Origin: Herbaspirillum sp.
Lineage (GTDB): Bacteria; Pseudomonadota; Gammaproteobacteria; Burkholderiales; Burkholderiaceae_D
Assembly (NCBI GenBank): GCA_028292625.1
Contig: JAQGLY010000063.1
Span: 1 to 50,020 of the forward strand
Length of the DNA stretch: 50,020 nucleotides
Direction: 5' to 3'
Position 1 is the first letter of the stretch. Every line of letters starts with the position of its first letter. Of this stretch, positions 1 to 10,316 are shown piece after piece. The translations under genes and the position numbers were made by a program. The notes under the pieces are model-generated. The model saw only the letters and a list, made by a program, of their open reading frames with translations. It searched no databases and was not told the origin of the DNA.

Positions 1-240
1 GTACTCGGCGTGCCGGTGCCGTCCAAATACCTGCGCGGAGAAGCTTCGCTGCTGTCGATCGTGCAGATGCCCAAGGGCATTCCGGTCGCGACTTTCGCCA
101 TCGGCGAGGCCGGCGCCGCCAATGCGGCCCTGGCCGCGATTGCGATGCTGGCGACCACCGACGAATCCCTGGCGGCCAAGCTGATCGCATATCGCGAAAA
201 GCAGACGCAAATTGCCTTTGATATGAAACTACCTTTATGA
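1..240 (+). CDS. purE: PurE, N5-carboxyaminoimidazole ribonucleotide mutase, 3' part
   Basis: This is the C-terminal part (about 79 residues) of a gene whose start lies before the window. PurE moves the carboxylate of N5-CAIR to C4 of the imidazole in purine synthesis. Visible family signs are the [20 protein letters not shown] stretch, then the [20 protein letters not shown] loop and a C-terminal helix ending in a short tail. The frame is open to the left edge. Its TGA overlaps the ATG of purK by 3 nt (ATGA), so the two are translationally coupled, which is the usual purEK arrangement. Identification is firm; only the N-terminal half is missing. Confidence 0.93.
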   Translation, partial: VLGVPVPSKYLRGEASLLSIVQMPKGIPVATFAIGEAGAANAALAAIAMLATTDESLAAKLIAYREKQTQIAFDMKLPL

Positions 241-1442
241 ACGATGCAGTACAGCCGGCGCTGATCCCCGGCACAACGCCGGCTGCGTGGCTGGGCGTGA
301 TGGGCGGCGGCCAGTTGGGCCGCATGTTCGCGCAAGCCGCGCAATCCCTGGGCTATCGCGTCGTCACGCTGGAGCCGGAAGCCGATTGCCCAGCCGGCCA
401 GGTCGCCGATCGCCATTTGCAGGCCGCGTACACCGATAGCGCCGCGCTCGATAGCATGGCGCAATTGTGCGTCGCGGTGACCACCGAATTCGAAAACGTC
501 GACGCCTGCAGTCTGGCGCGTCTGGCGCAGCACAGCGTGGTCGCGCCGAGCGCCGAAAACGTTTCCGTGGCGCAGGACCGGCTGGCGGAAAAACGCTTTT
601 TCGTCGCATGCAGCGCGGTCTCCGGCGTGATGCCGGCGCCGCATCGCGCCATCTTCAGCGCCGCCGATATCGACGCCGTGCCGGCCGATCTGCTGCCTGG
701 CATACTGAAAACCGTGCGCATGGGTTATGACGGCAAAGGACAGGTCCGCGTCGCTTCGCTGGAGCAGTTGCACGCCGCGTTCGCCGGCATGGAAGGCGTG
801 CCCTGCGTGCTGGAAAAAATGCTGCCGCTGGCCTATGAGATATCGGTGCTGGTGGCGCGCGGCGCCGACGGTGAAGCGGTTGTGTATCCGATCGCCGAAA
901 ACGTGCATCGCGACGGCATCCTGTTCTGCACTACCGTGCCCAGCCCGGACGTATCGGCGCAAAGCGCCGCGCTGGCGCAGCATGCCGCGCTGGAAATCAT
1001 TGCTCGGCTCGGTTATGTCGGTGTGCTCTGCATAGAGTTTTTCGTGCTGCAGGACGGGTCGCTGGCGGTCAACGAGATGGCGCCGCGCCCGCATAATAGC
1101 GGGCATTACACGATCGACGCCTGCATCACCAGCCAGTTCGAACAACAGGTCAGGGCGATGGCGCGTTTGCCGCTGGGCGATGCGCGTCAGCATTCGCCGG
1201 CGGTGATGCTCAATATCCTCGGCGACGTCTGGTTCGACGGCGGCGACGAACAGCCGCGCGAGCCGCGCTGGGACCGGATCCTGGCGCTGCCGGGCGCGCA
1301 TCTGCATTTATACGGTAAAACGCAGCCGCGGCGCGGTCGCAAGATGGGGCATATCACCTTTGTCGCTCCGACTCTGCCGCAGGCGCAGCAATATTTTGCG
1401 CAGGCCTGCGCATTGCTCGGCATCGCGTTGCGGGCGGAGTAA
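237..1442 (+). CDS. purK: PurK, N5-carboxyaminoimidazole ribonucleotide synthase
   Basis: PurK makes N5-CAIR from AIR, ATP and bicarbonate; PurE next to it uses the product. The 401-residue protein is an ATP-grasp enzyme: a glycine-rich GGGQLG loop at residues 23-28, the central ATP-grasp fold, and the metal/phosphate signature [13 protein letters not shown] at about 279-291. The length is typical, with about 15 extra N-terminal residues before the conserved LGVMGGGQ. The start ATG overlaps the purE stop. Its own stop overlaps the next start (TAATG), so three genes are likely read as one message. Confidence 0.96.
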   Translation: MNDAVQPALIPGTTPAAWLGVMGGGQLGRMFAQAAQSLGYRVVTLEPEADCPAGQVADRHLQAAYTDSAALDSMAQLCVAVTTEFENVDACSLARLAQHSVVAPSAENVSVAQDRLAEKRFFVACSAVSGVMPAPHRAIFSAADIDAVPADLLPGILKTVRMGYDGKGQVRVASLEQLHAAFAGMEGVPCVLEKMLPLAYEISVLVARGADGEAVVYPIAENVHRDGILFCTTVPSPDVSAQSAALAQHAALEIIARLGYVGVLCIEFFVLQDGSLAVNEMAPRPHNSGHYTIDACITSQFEQQVRAMARLPLGDARQHSPAVMLNILGDVWFDGGDEQPREPRWDRILALPGAHLHLYGKTQPRRGRKMGHITFVAPTLPQAQQYFAQACALLGIALRAE

Positions 1443-2494
1443 TGTCGGTGTCCGCTTCTTCGACTTTGCCGCCGGCCCCGGACGTGGCGCACGCCGCGCG
1501 CCTGCTCGAGGGCGGCCGATTGGTGGCGTTTCCGACCGAAACCGTTTACGGCCTGGGCGGCGACGCCGAGAACGCGCAGGCGGTTGCCGATATTTATGCG
1601 GCCAAGGGCAGACCGGCCAATCATCCGGTGATCGTCCATATCGCACCGGAAGCCGATGTGGCGTATTGGGTGGCCGCGCTGCCGCCGCAGGCGCAACGCT
1701 TGATCGATGCTTTCTGGCCCGGTCCGCTAACGCTGATTCTGCCGCGCGCCGCGCATATTCCGGCAGCCGTTTCGGGCGGTCAGGAGACAGTCGCCGTGCG
1801 TTGTCCGTCGCATCCGGTGGCGCAAGCGCTGCTGCGCGAATTCAAACAGGGCAGGGGCGGCCTCGCCGGCCCCTCGGCCAACAAATTCGGTCACGTCAGC
1901 CCCACCACCGCGCAGCATGTGCGCGACGAGTTCGGCACGGACACCGGATTGCTGGCTTACATACTGGATGGCGGTCAAAGCGAAGTCGGGATCGAATCGA
2001 CGATTCTGGATGTGTCGCGCATCGCTTCTCATGGAGCAGTGTTGTTGCGCCCCGGCCAGATCGCCGCGACGCAGATCGCGGAAGTGCTGGGCGCGATGCC
2101 GGCCGCGCCGGATAGCGCCGCGCCACGCGCTTCCGGCACGCTGGACGCGCATTATGCGCCGGCCACGCCGGTGGTCATGGTGGACGGCGAGCGGCTGCAT
2201 GCAATCGCGCAGCAATTGCTGGCCGCAGGTAAAACCATGGCCTTGATTCATTACCGTCCCGCCGGTGCGGCGCTACAAACGGCGCGCGCGTCGCACGCAT
2301 TGCCTGCGCACGACGCCGGCTATGCCCATGGCCTGTACGCGGCTCTGCGCACCATGGATGCCGCCGGGGCCGATGTGATCGTCGTCGAAGCGCCTCCAGC
2401 CGGCCCCGGCTGGCAGGGTGTCAACGACCGCCTGCATCGCGCCTCCTTCGATTCCAAAGGGGCGCTTGCCCTGCTTATTTCACCCAAGAAATAG
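1442..2494 (+). CDS. tsaC: Threonylcarbamoyl-AMP synthase, Sua5 type
   Basis: This enzyme makes threonylcarbamoyl-AMP from threonine, bicarbonate and ATP, the first step of the t6A37 modification of ANN-decoding tRNAs. The N-terminal YrdC domain (about residues 15-200) shows VAFPTETVYGLG at 28-39, KGRP at 55-58 and the GPSANKFGHVSPT segment. A linker with SGTLDAHYAP (231-240) leads into a C-terminal Sua5 domain, so at 350 residues this is the long Sua5 form rather than the short TsaC. It is coupled to purK by a TAATG overlap. No U-rich hairpin follows; a 9-bp inverted repeat (2498-2506 and 2534-2542) is the only structure near the stop. Confidence 0.93.
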   Translation: MSVSASSTLPPAPDVAHAARLLEGGRLVAFPTETVYGLGGDAENAQAVADIYAAKGRPANHPVIVHIAPEADVAYWVAALPPQAQRLIDAFWPGPLTLILPRAAHIPAAVSGGQETVAVRCPSHPVAQALLREFKQGRGGLAGPSANKFGHVSPTTAQHVRDEFGTDTGLLAYILDGGQSEVGIESTILDVSRIASHGAVLLRPGQIAATQIAEVLGAMPAAPDSAAPRASGTLDAHYAPATPVVMVDGERLHAIAQQLLAAGKTMALIHYRPAGAALQTARASHALPAHDAGYAHGLYAALRTMDAAGADVIVVEAPPAGPGWQGVNDRLHRASFDSKGALALLISPKK

Positions 2495-2740
2495 AATGAT
2501 TTTGTCCGGCCCGAAGATCGGTTGTCAAAAACAGACAAAATCTATACAAGTGTAAGTAAAGGTGTCATAGTCTCGGCTAACGAATAGCACGTGCGTTCTT
2601 TTATTATAGAAGTACATGCGCTCGTTTATTTGTTATCAATGATTGAGCAAGCGAACAACGGATTCGCCAGCGGTTTTCGGTTTCATCGGAGCGAAATCGA
2701 AATTTCATAAGCGTGTTATTAAAAAAGTCGGAGACGAGAG
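2495..2740. other. Intergenic region upstream of ompW
   Basis: There is no gene here. The stretch is clearly more AT-rich than its surroundings. It holds a 9-bp inverted repeat just after tsaC (gattttgtc at 2498 and gacaaaatc at 2534, without a U-run) and an 11-bp palindrome, tcaatgattga, near 2636-2646. The region must contain the ompW promoter, but I could not fix good -35 and -10 boxes. An FNR-like 14-mer at 2626-2639 has a good right half (ATCAA) and a poor left half (TTATT), too weak to call. Confidence 0.5.
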
Positions 2741-3460
2741 ATGATTAAAATTTCCAAAGCCCTGCCCGGTCTGGCCGCATTGCCTCTGCTCGCAGCCTTT
2801 TCCCTGCCTGCCGCCGCGCAGACGGCGGGCAGCAATGTGCTCGGCATAGGCTGGTTTCACTTCAGTCCTAACGATTCCAGCGAACCCCTGCGGCTGACGT
2901 CGCCGCTTTCGACCACGATCCCGAACAGTGGCGCCACGGTCAAGGATGCCGATACGGTGGGCCTCGCGCTGACGCATTTCTTTACCGATAACTTGGCGCT
3001 GACCGCGGATGTCGGGATTCCGCCGAAATTCAAACTGGACGGCACCGGCACTCTCGGACTCCTGGGACAGTTGGGCACGGCCAAACAATGGAGTCCCGCG
3101 CTGGTGGCGAAATGGTTTTTCGGCGACGGCGACAGCAAATTCCGGCCGTTTGTCGGCGCCGGCGTGACGTATGTCTGGTATTCGGACGTGAAGCTGAGTC
3201 AATCGCTGCAGAGACAATTGACAGGTCCGGGCGGCACGCTTGGCGCCAATCTGAGTTCTTCGTGGGCGCCGGTTGCCAATCTCGGCGCTGTTTATAATTT
3301 CGACAAAAATTGGTCGGTAGGCCTGTCGGTTTCCTATATTCCGCTTAAAACCGATGCGGATATCACCGGCACAGCGGCAAACGGTACGGTTGTGAGGGCA
3401 AAAACGAGGCTGACGATAGATCCGCTGGTGACCTTCCTGTCGGTCGGCTATAGGTTTTAA
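2741..3460 (+). CDS. ompW: OmpW family outer membrane protein
   Basis: OmpW proteins are small eight-stranded beta-barrels with a hydrophobic channel in the outer membrane. The 239-residue product starts with a signal peptide (basic start, hydrophobic 7-22, cleavage near AAA|Q at 26/27). The mature part shows amphipathic strands, a PFVGAGVTYVWYSD strand, and it ends in the aromatic FLSVGYRF motif recognised by the BAM complex. A good ribosome site (GGAG) sits about 10 nt before the ATG. It is a single-gene unit followed by a strong bidirectional terminator. Substrate is not evident; in other bacteria OmpW is tied to oxygen, osmotic and oxidative responses. Confidence 0.9.
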   Translation: MIKISKALPGLAALPLLAAFSLPAAAQTAGSNVLGIGWFHFSPNDSSEPLRLTSPLSTTIPNSGATVKDADTVGLALTHFFTDNLALTADVGIPPKFKLDGTGTLGLLGQLGTAKQWSPALVAKWFFGDGDSKFRPFVGAGVTYVWYSDVKLSQSLQRQLTGPGGTLGANLSSSWAPVANLGAVYNFDKNWSVGLSVSYIPLKTDADITGTAANGTVVRAKTRLTIDPLVTFLSVGYRF

Positions 3461-3480
3461 TTCACGCGCGTAGACGGCCG

Positions 3481-3521
3481 AAAACGACAAATCCGCTCAA
3501 TTGGGCGGATTTGTCGTTTTT
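3481..3521. terminator. Bidirectional rho-independent terminator
   Basis: A perfect 16-bp stem joins 3481-3496 and 3505-3520 around an 8-nt loop, flanked by A-run and T-run. It lies between the convergent ompW and flavin reductase genes and can serve both strands. Confidence 0.92.
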
Positions 3522-3546
3522 AATGCTTTAAGGGGCCTTGCCTGCC

Positions 3547-4056
3547 TCAAGCCTCGCCTGTCCCGGAAAATTTCCCGCGATGGAAAACCAGTCCGGCTTG
3601 CGACTGCGCTTCGCAATGTTCGACCTCGCCGACGAATATCAGGTGATCGCCCTCCGGATAGCGGCTGCGGTTGTGGCATTCGAACCAGGCCGCGGCGCCG
3701 GTCAGCACCGGTAGGCCTGTGCGGGACAAATGATAGTCGATGCCTTCGAACTTGTTTGGCCGGCGTTCGGCGAAACGCTCGGCCAGCGCAGCCTGACCCG
3801 CGCTGAGGACATTGATGACGTAATGCGAATTGCCGCTGAACGCATTCAGACTGCTGGATGAATTGGCCAGGCTCCATAACACCAGCGGCGGTTCCAGCGA
3901 GACCGAATTGAAGGAGCTGGCCGTCAGGCCGAGAAATTCGCCGTTCGCCAGACGCGTCGTGATCACCGTGACGCCGGTCGCAAATTGCGACAGCGCGTCG
4001 CGGAATTGGCTGGCATCGAATTTGCGGGAAAGCGCGCGCGGAGAATATGTGTGCAT
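3547..4056 (-). CDS. Flavin reductase family protein (FMN-binding split barrel)
   Basis: The 169-residue protein belongs to the flavin reductase-like family, which reduces free FMN or FAD with NAD(P)H and often feeds a two-component monooxygenase. Typical pieces are FRDALSQFATGVTVITT near residues 18-34, the flavin-contact segment LGLTASSFNSVSLEPPLVLWS (about 43-62), SGNSHYVINVLSAGQ, and DHLIFVGEVE near 137-146. The ATG at 4056 gives the usual family length. No partner monooxygenase lies beside it, so the physiological acceptor is unknown. It is transcribed away from msrA across a 208-nt gap. Confidence 0.88.
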   Translation of the reverse strand: MHTYSPRALSRKFDASQFRDALSQFATGVTVITTRLANGEFLGLTASSFNSVSLEPPLVLWSLANSSSSLNAFSGNSHYVINVLSAGQAALAERFAERRPNKFEGIDYHLSRTGLPVLTGAAAWFECHNRSRYPEGDHLIFVGEVEHCEAQSQAGLVFHRGKFSGTGEA

Positions 4057-4264
4057 CTGGTCTATTGCGTGTCGAATCGAAATGAAATGGCTCAGCTTAT
4101 CGCTGCAACATCGGCTTCAGCGCGCTTGGATACAGCGTCCCGGCTCCCGTTGCGGCCGCGCCACTGGTCTTATTGCGGCGCGACAGGCCGCTCAGGCAAA
4201 TTCTCCCATATAAAGCCCAGTTTTGCGTTAAAGTTTAAGCATGGAAAAATTTGGGAGAGGGCGC

Positions 4265-4789
4265 ATGGAGACCATTATTCTTGGCGGAGGGTGCTTTTGG
4301 TGCACCGAAGCCGTTTTCAAAGAGGTCAAGGGCGTGACGGACGTCGAATCCGGCTATACCGGCGGCGCGCAGCCGAATCCTACCTATGAGCAGATCTGCA
4401 CCGGCACGACCGGACATGCCGAAGTGGTCAAGCTGACCTTCGACCCAACCGTCGTTTCCTACCGCGAATTGCTGGAAATTTTCTTTACCATTCACGATCC
4501 CACCACGCCGAACCGTCAGGGCAACGACGTGGGCACGCAATATCGTTCGGTGATTTACTACAATTCGCAGGAGCAAAAAGATATCGCGAAACAGGTGATG
4601 TGCGAAATGGCACTGGTCTGGGATGCCCCTATCGTGACCGAATTGAGTCCGGTCGAAGCCTATTTCAAGGCGGAAGATTACCATCAGGATTATTTCGAAA
4701 ACCATCCGTTGCAGGGATACTGCGCATTCGTGGTGGCGCCGAAAGTCGCGAAATTCCGCCAATCGTTCGCGGAGCGCGCGAAAGCCTGA
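4265..4789 (+). CDS. msrA: MsrA, peptide-methionine (S)-S-oxide reductase
   Basis: MsrA repairs oxidised methionine by reducing the S-sulfoxide, using thioredoxin. The catalytic motif GCFWC is at residues 9-13, with the nucleophile Cys10, and a C-terminal Cys153 in LQGYCAF is placed to act as resolving cysteine. Start choice: the ATG at 4265 follows GGGAGAGG by a good distance and begins directly with METIILGGGCFWC; an in-frame ATG at 4241 would add eight residues but has no ribosome site. The length (174 residues) is normal. It ends 24 nt from the convergent pdxH. Confidence 0.95.
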   Translation: METIILGGGCFWCTEAVFKEVKGVTDVESGYTGGAQPNPTYEQICTGTTGHAEVVKLTFDPTVVSYRELLEIFFTIHDPTTPNRQGNDVGTQYRSVIYYNSQEQKDIAKQVMCEMALVWDAPIVTELSPVEAYFKAEDYHQDYFENHPLQGYCAFVVAPKVAKFRQSFAERAKA

Positions 4790-4813
4790 TCGCCGCGCGG
4801 CGGCACGCCGGTT

Positions 4814-5449
4814 TTACGGCTGCAGACGCTGGCGTTGCCAGTTGCCGTCGTCCTGCAGCGTATACACGATGCGATCGTGCAGCCGGGAAGGGCGTCCCTG
4901 CCAGAATTCCATTTTGTCCGGGTGCAGCCGGTAGCCGCCCCAATGCGGCGGACGCACCGGCCTGTCGCCGTAGGTATTTCCCGCATCCAGTAATTGTTGT
5001 TCCAGCGCAGCGCGGTCGGCGACCGGCGCGCTTTGCGCGGAAGCAACGGCAGCCAGTCTGCTGAGCAGCGGCCGGCTGTCGAAATACGCATCGCTTTCGG
5101 CATCGCTGACGCGCTCGACGCGGCCTTCGATGCGCACCTGGCGCTCCAGCTCTATCCAATAAAACAGCAACGCCGCATATGGATTGGTTTCCAGATCCTG
5201 ACCCTTGCGGCTGGCGTAGTTGGTAAACCAGGTGAAGCCTTGCTGGTCGATATTCTTGATCAGAACGATGCGCGACGATGGGCGATGATTGGGCGCGACG
5301 GTGGTCAGGCACATCGCATTCGCCTCCGGAATTTCGGCGTTCAGCGCTTGTTCGAACCAGCGGGAAAATTGCACGATTGGATTGTCCGCCAGCTGCGATT
5401 CGATCATGCTGGCACGGCTGTATTCTCTACGGAGGTCTGCGATGGACAT
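4814..5449 (-). CDS. pdxH: PdxH, pyridoxamine 5'-phosphate oxidase
   Basis: PdxH oxidises pyridoxine or pyridoxamine 5'-phosphate to pyridoxal 5'-phosphate with FMN and oxygen. The 211-residue protein starts [11 protein letters not shown], the usual N-terminus of the family, and shows SSRIVLIKN with the FMN contacts, [16 protein letters not shown], and the C-terminal [20 protein letters not shown] segment with the substrate-binding arginines. The frame stays open far upstream, but the conserved N-terminus and a GGGAG site fix the start at 5449. A second vitamin B6 gene, pdxA, is at 28.2 kb. Confidence 0.95.
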   Translation of the reverse strand: MSIADLRREYSRASMIESQLADNPIVQFSRWFEQALNAEIPEANAMCLTTVAPNHRPSSRIVLIKNIDQQGFTWFTNYASRKGQDLETNPYAALLFYWIELERQVRIEGRVERVSDAESDAYFDSRPLLSRLAAVASAQSAPVADRAALEQQLLDAGNTYGDRPVRPPHWGGYRLHPDKMEFWQGRPSRLHDRIVYTLQDDGNWQRQRLQP

Positions 5450-5536
5450 GGGATGGCTCCCGTTGCGAAAACTCAATTGTAGGCGGAATCGGTGCGGCAG
5501 GGCGATCTTGGACGGCTTTTGCGGGTGCTGCGCAAA

Positions 5537-5567
5537 TGAAAAAGCCGACGCATGCAAGCGCCGGCTT
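5537..5567 (-). terminator. Rho-independent terminator after the second yceI
   Basis: Read on the minus strand, a 10-bp stem (5558-5567 with 5542-5551, one mismatch) around a 6-nt loop is followed by a U-rich run (5537-5543). It separates the cybB-yceI-yceI unit from pdxH. Confidence 0.75.
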
Positions 5568-5592
5568 CGGTCGTTACGGGCCGCCAATGACT

Positions 5593-6159
5593 TTAATTGT
5601 TTTGGATGGCTTCCACCTGAATCGCCAGTTTTACTTCCGGCGAAAACTTGGGCAGGCCGTAAGTGATGCCGAAATCGGCGCGATTGAATTCCGCGCTGGC
5701 GTCGGCGCCGCAACGTTCGCGTTTGCTCATGGCATCGACGTTGCAAGCGAATTTGTTGATTTTGAGACTCAGCGGCTTGGTTACCCCGTGCAATGTCAAC
5801 TCGCCTTCGACGCTGACGGGCTTGTCGCCGTCGAACTTCATCGAAGTACCTTTGTAGATTGCTTCGGGATATTTCGCGACATCGAATATTTCCGATTTGG
5901 CGCGGCTGTTCAGGGCCGGCATGCCGAAGTCGATTGAACTGGCATCGACCTTCAGATCGACGGAACCGGTTTTCGCGGCGCGATCCAGTGTGATGCTTCC
6001 GCTGCTTTTCGTGAATTTTCCGCGCCATACCGACAGGCCCATGTGGTCGGCCTCGAAGCTGGGATAGGTATGCGTCGGATCGATGACATAAGTGTCAGCG
6101 GCAAATGCCGAGGTGGCGGTAGCGGCCAATAGCGACAGGATGATCAGCTTTAATTTCAT
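5593..6159 (-). CDS. yceI: YceI family periplasmic protein (second copy)
   Basis: YceI proteins are periplasmic lipocalin-like barrels that bind polyisoprenoid lipids such as ubiquinone-type molecules. This 188-residue copy has a signal peptide cleaved near SAFA|ADTY (20/21) and mature features such as [18 protein letters not shown], the [12 protein letters not shown] strand and the [15 protein letters not shown] strand near the C-terminal half. The start at 6159 is set by AAGGA just upstream and by the signal peptide. It lies 37 nt after another yceI, with a cytochrome b561 before both. A poly-A stretch of nine (on the mRNA) precedes the ribosome site. Confidence 0.92.
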   Translation of the reverse strand: MKLKLIILSLLAATATSAFAADTYVIDPTHTYPSFEADHMGLSVWRGKFTKSSGSITLDRAAKTGSVDLKVDASSIDFGMPALNSRAKSEIFDVAKYPEAIYKGTSMKFDGDKPVSVEGELTLHGVTKPLSLKINKFACNVDAMSKRERCGADASAEFNRADFGITYGLPKFSPEVKLAIQVEAIQNN

Positions 6160-6196
6160 GAAACGGTCCTTTTTTTTTCGGTGAGATCGGGGATGT

Positions 6197-6763
6197 TCAG
6201 GGTGCAGCGACAATGTGAAACTTGATGAGGACTTCGTCCGCGACCGTGTCCGTGTCCTTCCAGTCGCCTTCGCCGATATTATAGGTCAGCCGTTTAATCG
6301 GCACCGTGCCGTCGAAAACCTGCGCCGCGCCGTCTTTCTTGACGGTCAGCGGGAATTGCACGTCGCTGGTTTTACCCTTGATGCTCAGTTTGCCGGCGAC
6401 GTTGAACTGGCCAGCGGAGACCGGCTTGATCGAGGTGGCGACGAACGTCGCTTTGGGAAACTGCGCGGCGTTGAACCATTCCTTTTTCGTCACTTCCTGG
6501 TTGTATTCGGGATCTCCGAGATCGAAGCTGCCGATATCGATGTCCACGCTGGCCTTCGACGTTTCCGGTTTGGCTTCGTTGAAATCGATCTGCGCGTTGA
6601 ATTTCTTGAACTTCGCGTTGACCGGTACGTTGAGTTGTTTGAAGACGATGGTAACGGTGCTTTTGCCGGTGTCGGTTTTGAGCGGCGCGGCTTGCGCGGA
6701 CAGCGTCATGCAGCATGCGGCAAAACCGGCGAAGGCGAATGGCAGAATCCGATGGAGGGTCAT
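6197..6763 (-). CDS. yceI: YceI family periplasmic protein (first copy)
   Basis: This 188-residue YceI paralogue has a signal peptide ending near LSAQA|APLK (25/26) with a double cysteine inside the hydrophobic part. The mature part contains [36 protein letters not shown], the [10 protein letters not shown] strand and the C-terminal [17 protein letters not shown]. It is only distantly similar to the neighbouring copy, so this is an old duplication or two independently kept family members. The two genes and cybB are 37-39 nt apart on one strand and probably form an operon; the likely task is binding a quinone-like lipid next to a cytochrome b561. Confidence 0.9.
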   Translation of the reverse strand: MTLHRILPFAFAGFAACCMTLSAQAAPLKTDTGKSTVTIVFKQLNVPVNAKFKKFNAQIDFNEAKPETSKASVDIDIGSFDLGDPEYNQEVTKKEWFNAAQFPKATFVATSIKPVSAGQFNVAGKLSIKGKTSDVQFPLTVKKDGAAQVFDGTVPIKRLTYNIGEGDWKDTDTVADEVLIKFHIVAAP

Positions 6764-6802
6764 GAAAGTCCTTGAGAAAAATGAAATTCCGGCAGGCGGT
6801 GC

Positions 6803-7345
6803 TTACATCATGCGTTTCAGTATGGTGTCCCTATCGATGAACTGATGTTTCAGCGCTGCCAGCACATGCAGGCAGACGCAGCCCAGCAGTACCCAGTTGA
6901 GCGTGGAATGCGTCAGCTTCAGGATATCCTTTATACCCGGATTCGGATCGATCAGCACGGGTAGCGGAAACAAGCCGAGATAGACCACCGGAACGCCGGC
7001 GGCGAGGCTATAGAAATAGCCGGAAATCGGCACTGCGAAAATCAACACATAGAGCAGCAGATGCAGCAGATGCGCTGCACCGATTTGCCAGCGCGGCATA
7101 GAAGCCGGATAAGGCGGCGCGGGGTGAAACAGACGCCACAGCAAACGCAGGCAGGCCAGCCCCAGGACAGTGACGCCCAGCCATTTATGCCATGAAAAAT
7201 ACTTCAGCTTTGTCGGGGTCAGCCCAGGGATGCTGGTCATCACCAAACCCATCGTGAAAGCGCAGACGATCAGCAGCGCCATCAGCCAGTGCAGCAGTAT
7301 GGCGACGCCGGTGTATTTTTTTTCATGCGAAGCGTTCATCGGCAT
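6803..7345 (-). CDS. cybB: Cytochrome b561 family membrane protein
   Basis: A 180-residue, four-helix di-heme cytochrome b561 in the inner membrane, thought to move electrons between the quinone pool and another acceptor such as superoxide. Four hydrophobic spans are visible, with candidate heme histidines in LLHWLMA (His19), SWHKWLG (His53), and the LTHSTLNW and CLHVLAALKH segments of the last helix. The ATG at 7345 is followed by another in-frame ATG at 7339; ribosome sites are weak, so either may be used. It is 43 nt after purB and 39 nt before a yceI gene, and b561-yceI pairs are a common arrangement. Confidence 0.9.
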   Translation of the reverse strand: MPMNASHEKKYTGVAILLHWLMALLIVCAFTMGLVMTSIPGLTPTKLKYFSWHKWLGVTVLGLACLRLLWRLFHPAPPYPASMPRWQIGAAHLLHLLLYVLIFAVPISGYFYSLAAGVPVVYLGLFPLPVLIDPNPGIKDILKLTHSTLNWVLLGCVCLHVLAALKHQFIDRDTILKRMM

Positions 7346-7388
7346 CCCGGTCGGTGAAGAGTGGAGAATTGTCTCGCTTCTTTAGGCG

Positions 7389-8858
<1,470 letters not shown>

Positions 8859-8924
8859 CTATTGTTTGTATCCCGATCTGTGTGTTTTGCGCCAGCAAAG
8901 CGTCGTTTCGTCGTATCGACCGCG

Positions 8925-8951
8925 TTGAAGCGATGGCGGCGATGATATAAT
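8925..8951 (+). promoter_or_regulatory. Candidate sigma-70 promoter of the GST gene
   Basis: A perfect TATAAT at 8946-8951 lies 28 nt before the ATG. The best -35 is TTGAAG at 8925-8930 with a short 15-nt spacer. The perfect -10 supports the call; the spacer weakens it. Confidence 0.5.
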
Positions 8952-8978
8952 CGCTGCCGAATTCTCGCTCAGGATATT

Positions 8979-9587
8979 ATGAAACTCATCGCCTCTCTTA
9001 CTAGTCCTTATGTCCGAAAAGTGCGCATTGTCATGGCGGAGAAAAAGATTGAGTGCGATCTCGTCATTGAGGATCCGTGGAGCCCGAATACGCACATTCA
9101 GCAATCCAATCCGCTGGGCAAAGTCCCTTGCCTGATGATGGACGACGGCGGGGCGATGTTCGATTCGCACGTCATTGTCGAGTATCTGGATACCTTGACT
9201 CCCGTCGGCAAGCTGATACCGGTGACCGGCCGCGATCGTGCGGAGGTCAAGTGCTGGGAGGCGCTGGCGGACGGCTTGGTCGAGGCAGCTTCGCTGGTGC
9301 GTCTGGAGCGGGTGCGCCGTCCGGCCGACAAGCAAAGCGAGGAATGGATCGCGCATCAGATGAAAAAGGTGAGCGGCGCATTGGCGGCGATGTCGGATGG
9401 CCTGGGTGAGAGCCCGTTTTGCGTGGGTTCGCACTATTCGCTTGCCGATATCGCCGTCGGCTGTGCGCTGGAATGGCTTGCTTTCCGTTTCCCCGAAAAT
9501 TCCTGGGGGGAGGATCATGCCAATCTGGCGAAACTGGTGGACAAGTTGTCGGAGCGGCCTTCGTTCAAGGACACTGCGCCGAAGTAA
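8979..9587 (+). CDS. yibF: Glutathione S-transferase family protein, YibF-like
   Basis: A 202-residue two-domain GST. The N-terminal thioredoxin fold (about 1-80) opens with KLIASLTSPYVRKVRIVMAE, carries the cis-proline in NPLGKVPCL and the glutathione gamma-glutamyl contact FDSHVIVEYL. The all-helical C-domain contains the conserved SLADIAVGCALEWL segment near 148-162. The overall pattern fits the E. coli YibF branch, for which no clear substrate is known. AGGA precedes the ATG at a good distance. It is a single-gene unit ended by a strong terminator shared with bfr. Confidence 0.9.
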   Translation: MKLIASLTSPYVRKVRIVMAEKKIECDLVIEDPWSPNTHIQQSNPLGKVPCLMMDDGGAMFDSHVIVEYLDTLTPVGKLIPVTGRDRAEVKCWEALADGLVEAASLVRLERVRRPADKQSEEWIAHQMKKVSGALAAMSDGLGESPFCVGSHYSLADIAVGCALEWLAFRFPENSWGEDHANLAKLVDKLSERPSFKDTAPK

Positions 9588-9624
9588 ATTCAGGCGAATG
9601 CCGGTAGGCTCGGCAGGCAGGACG

Positions 9625-9662
9625 AAAAAAGGGTGCGGACAATATGTTCGCGCCCTTTTTTT
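9625..9662. terminator. Bidirectional rho-independent terminator
   Basis: The stem aaaaaagggtgcg (9625-9637) pairs with cgcgccctttttt (9650-9662), with one G-U pair and a weak inner extension. It lies between the convergent GST and bacterioferritin genes. Confidence 0.88.
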
Positions 9663-9691
9663 ATCGTCGCCGCCATTTCGCGGACACTGCT

Positions 9692-10165
9692 TTATTCTTC
9701 AATGATTTGTGCCTGAAGATAATTCTGTACGCCAATTTTTTCGATCAGATCCAGTTGCGTTTCCAGCCAGTCGATATGCTCTTCGGTATCGTCCAGGATA
9801 TCCCGGAGCAGGTCGCGCGACACATAATCGCCGGCCTTTTCGGCGGCTGCAATGCCATCCTTCACGGTCTTCTGTGCCGCCTGCTCCAGATTCAGATCGC
9901 ATTGAATCATTTCAGGCGTATTTTCGCCGATCTGCAGCTTATGCAAGGCTTGCAGATTAGGCAGGCCGTCAAGCATCAGAATGCGATGGATCAACTTGTC
10001 GGCGTGTTTCATTTCGCCTATCGATTCTTCGTATTCCTTTTTGGCGATTTTCTCCAAACCCCAATGCTTATACATGCGGGCATGCAGAAAATATTGATTG
10101 ATGGCCGACAGTTCGTTGGTCAGTTGGTCATTGAGCAGTTTGATGACGGATATGTCGCCTTTCAT
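9692..10165 (-). CDS. bfr: Bacterioferritin with an altered ferroxidase ligand
   Basis: Bacterioferritin builds 24-subunit shells that oxidise and store iron and bind heme between subunits. The 157-residue protein aligns without gaps to E. coli Bfr. The heme ligand Met52 is present, and so are ferroxidase ligands Glu18, Glu51, His54, Glu94 and His130. Position 127, normally the Glu of the second ExxH, is Thr (TEEH at 127-130), with Glu at 128 and 129. In some bacteria such as Neisseria and Pseudomonas putida, a heme-type subunit with a poor diiron site works together with a second subunit; that may apply here, but no partner lies in the window. It has its own promoter. Confidence 0.94.
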   Translation of the reverse strand: MKGDISVIKLLNDQLTNELSAINQYFLHARMYKHWGLEKIAKKEYEESIGEMKHADKLIHRILMLDGLPNLQALHKLQIGENTPEMIQCDLNLEQAAQKTVKDGIAAAEKAGDYVSRDLLRDILDDTEEHIDWLETQLDLIEKIGVQNYLQAQIIEE

Positions 10166-10268
10166 GGGGCCTCCGAATGGTTAGGGACTGTGGGCGGCAA
10201 TCGGTGCGTCCGATGTCATTTTGCCGTGTGGAAAGGGCGGGATGATAACTTGGGCCTGGAATAAATTC

Positions 10269-10296
10269 ATTATCTATTACCGGGAATCTTTCGCAA
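10269..10296 (-). promoter_or_regulatory. Candidate bacterioferritin promoter
   Basis: On the minus strand TTGCGA (10291-10296) and GATAAT (10269-10274) are 16 nt apart, a good sigma-70 match. The start of transcription would be near 10262, leaving a leader of about 96 nt before bfr. The GATAATGA around the -10 resembles half of a Fur site, without a convincing second half. Confidence 0.55.
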
Positions 10297-10316
10297 TTTA
10301 ATTTAGGCACCGTTGC

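Noticed and set aside
2626..2639. FNR-like box upstream of ompW
   Set aside because: Only the right half (ATCAA) is good; the left half matches three of five and no promoter is placed correctly relative to it.
4814..6028. A 404-codon version of pdxH extended upstream
   Set aside because: The extension reads through the yceI gene and its terminator in another frame; conserved PdxH begins at 5449.
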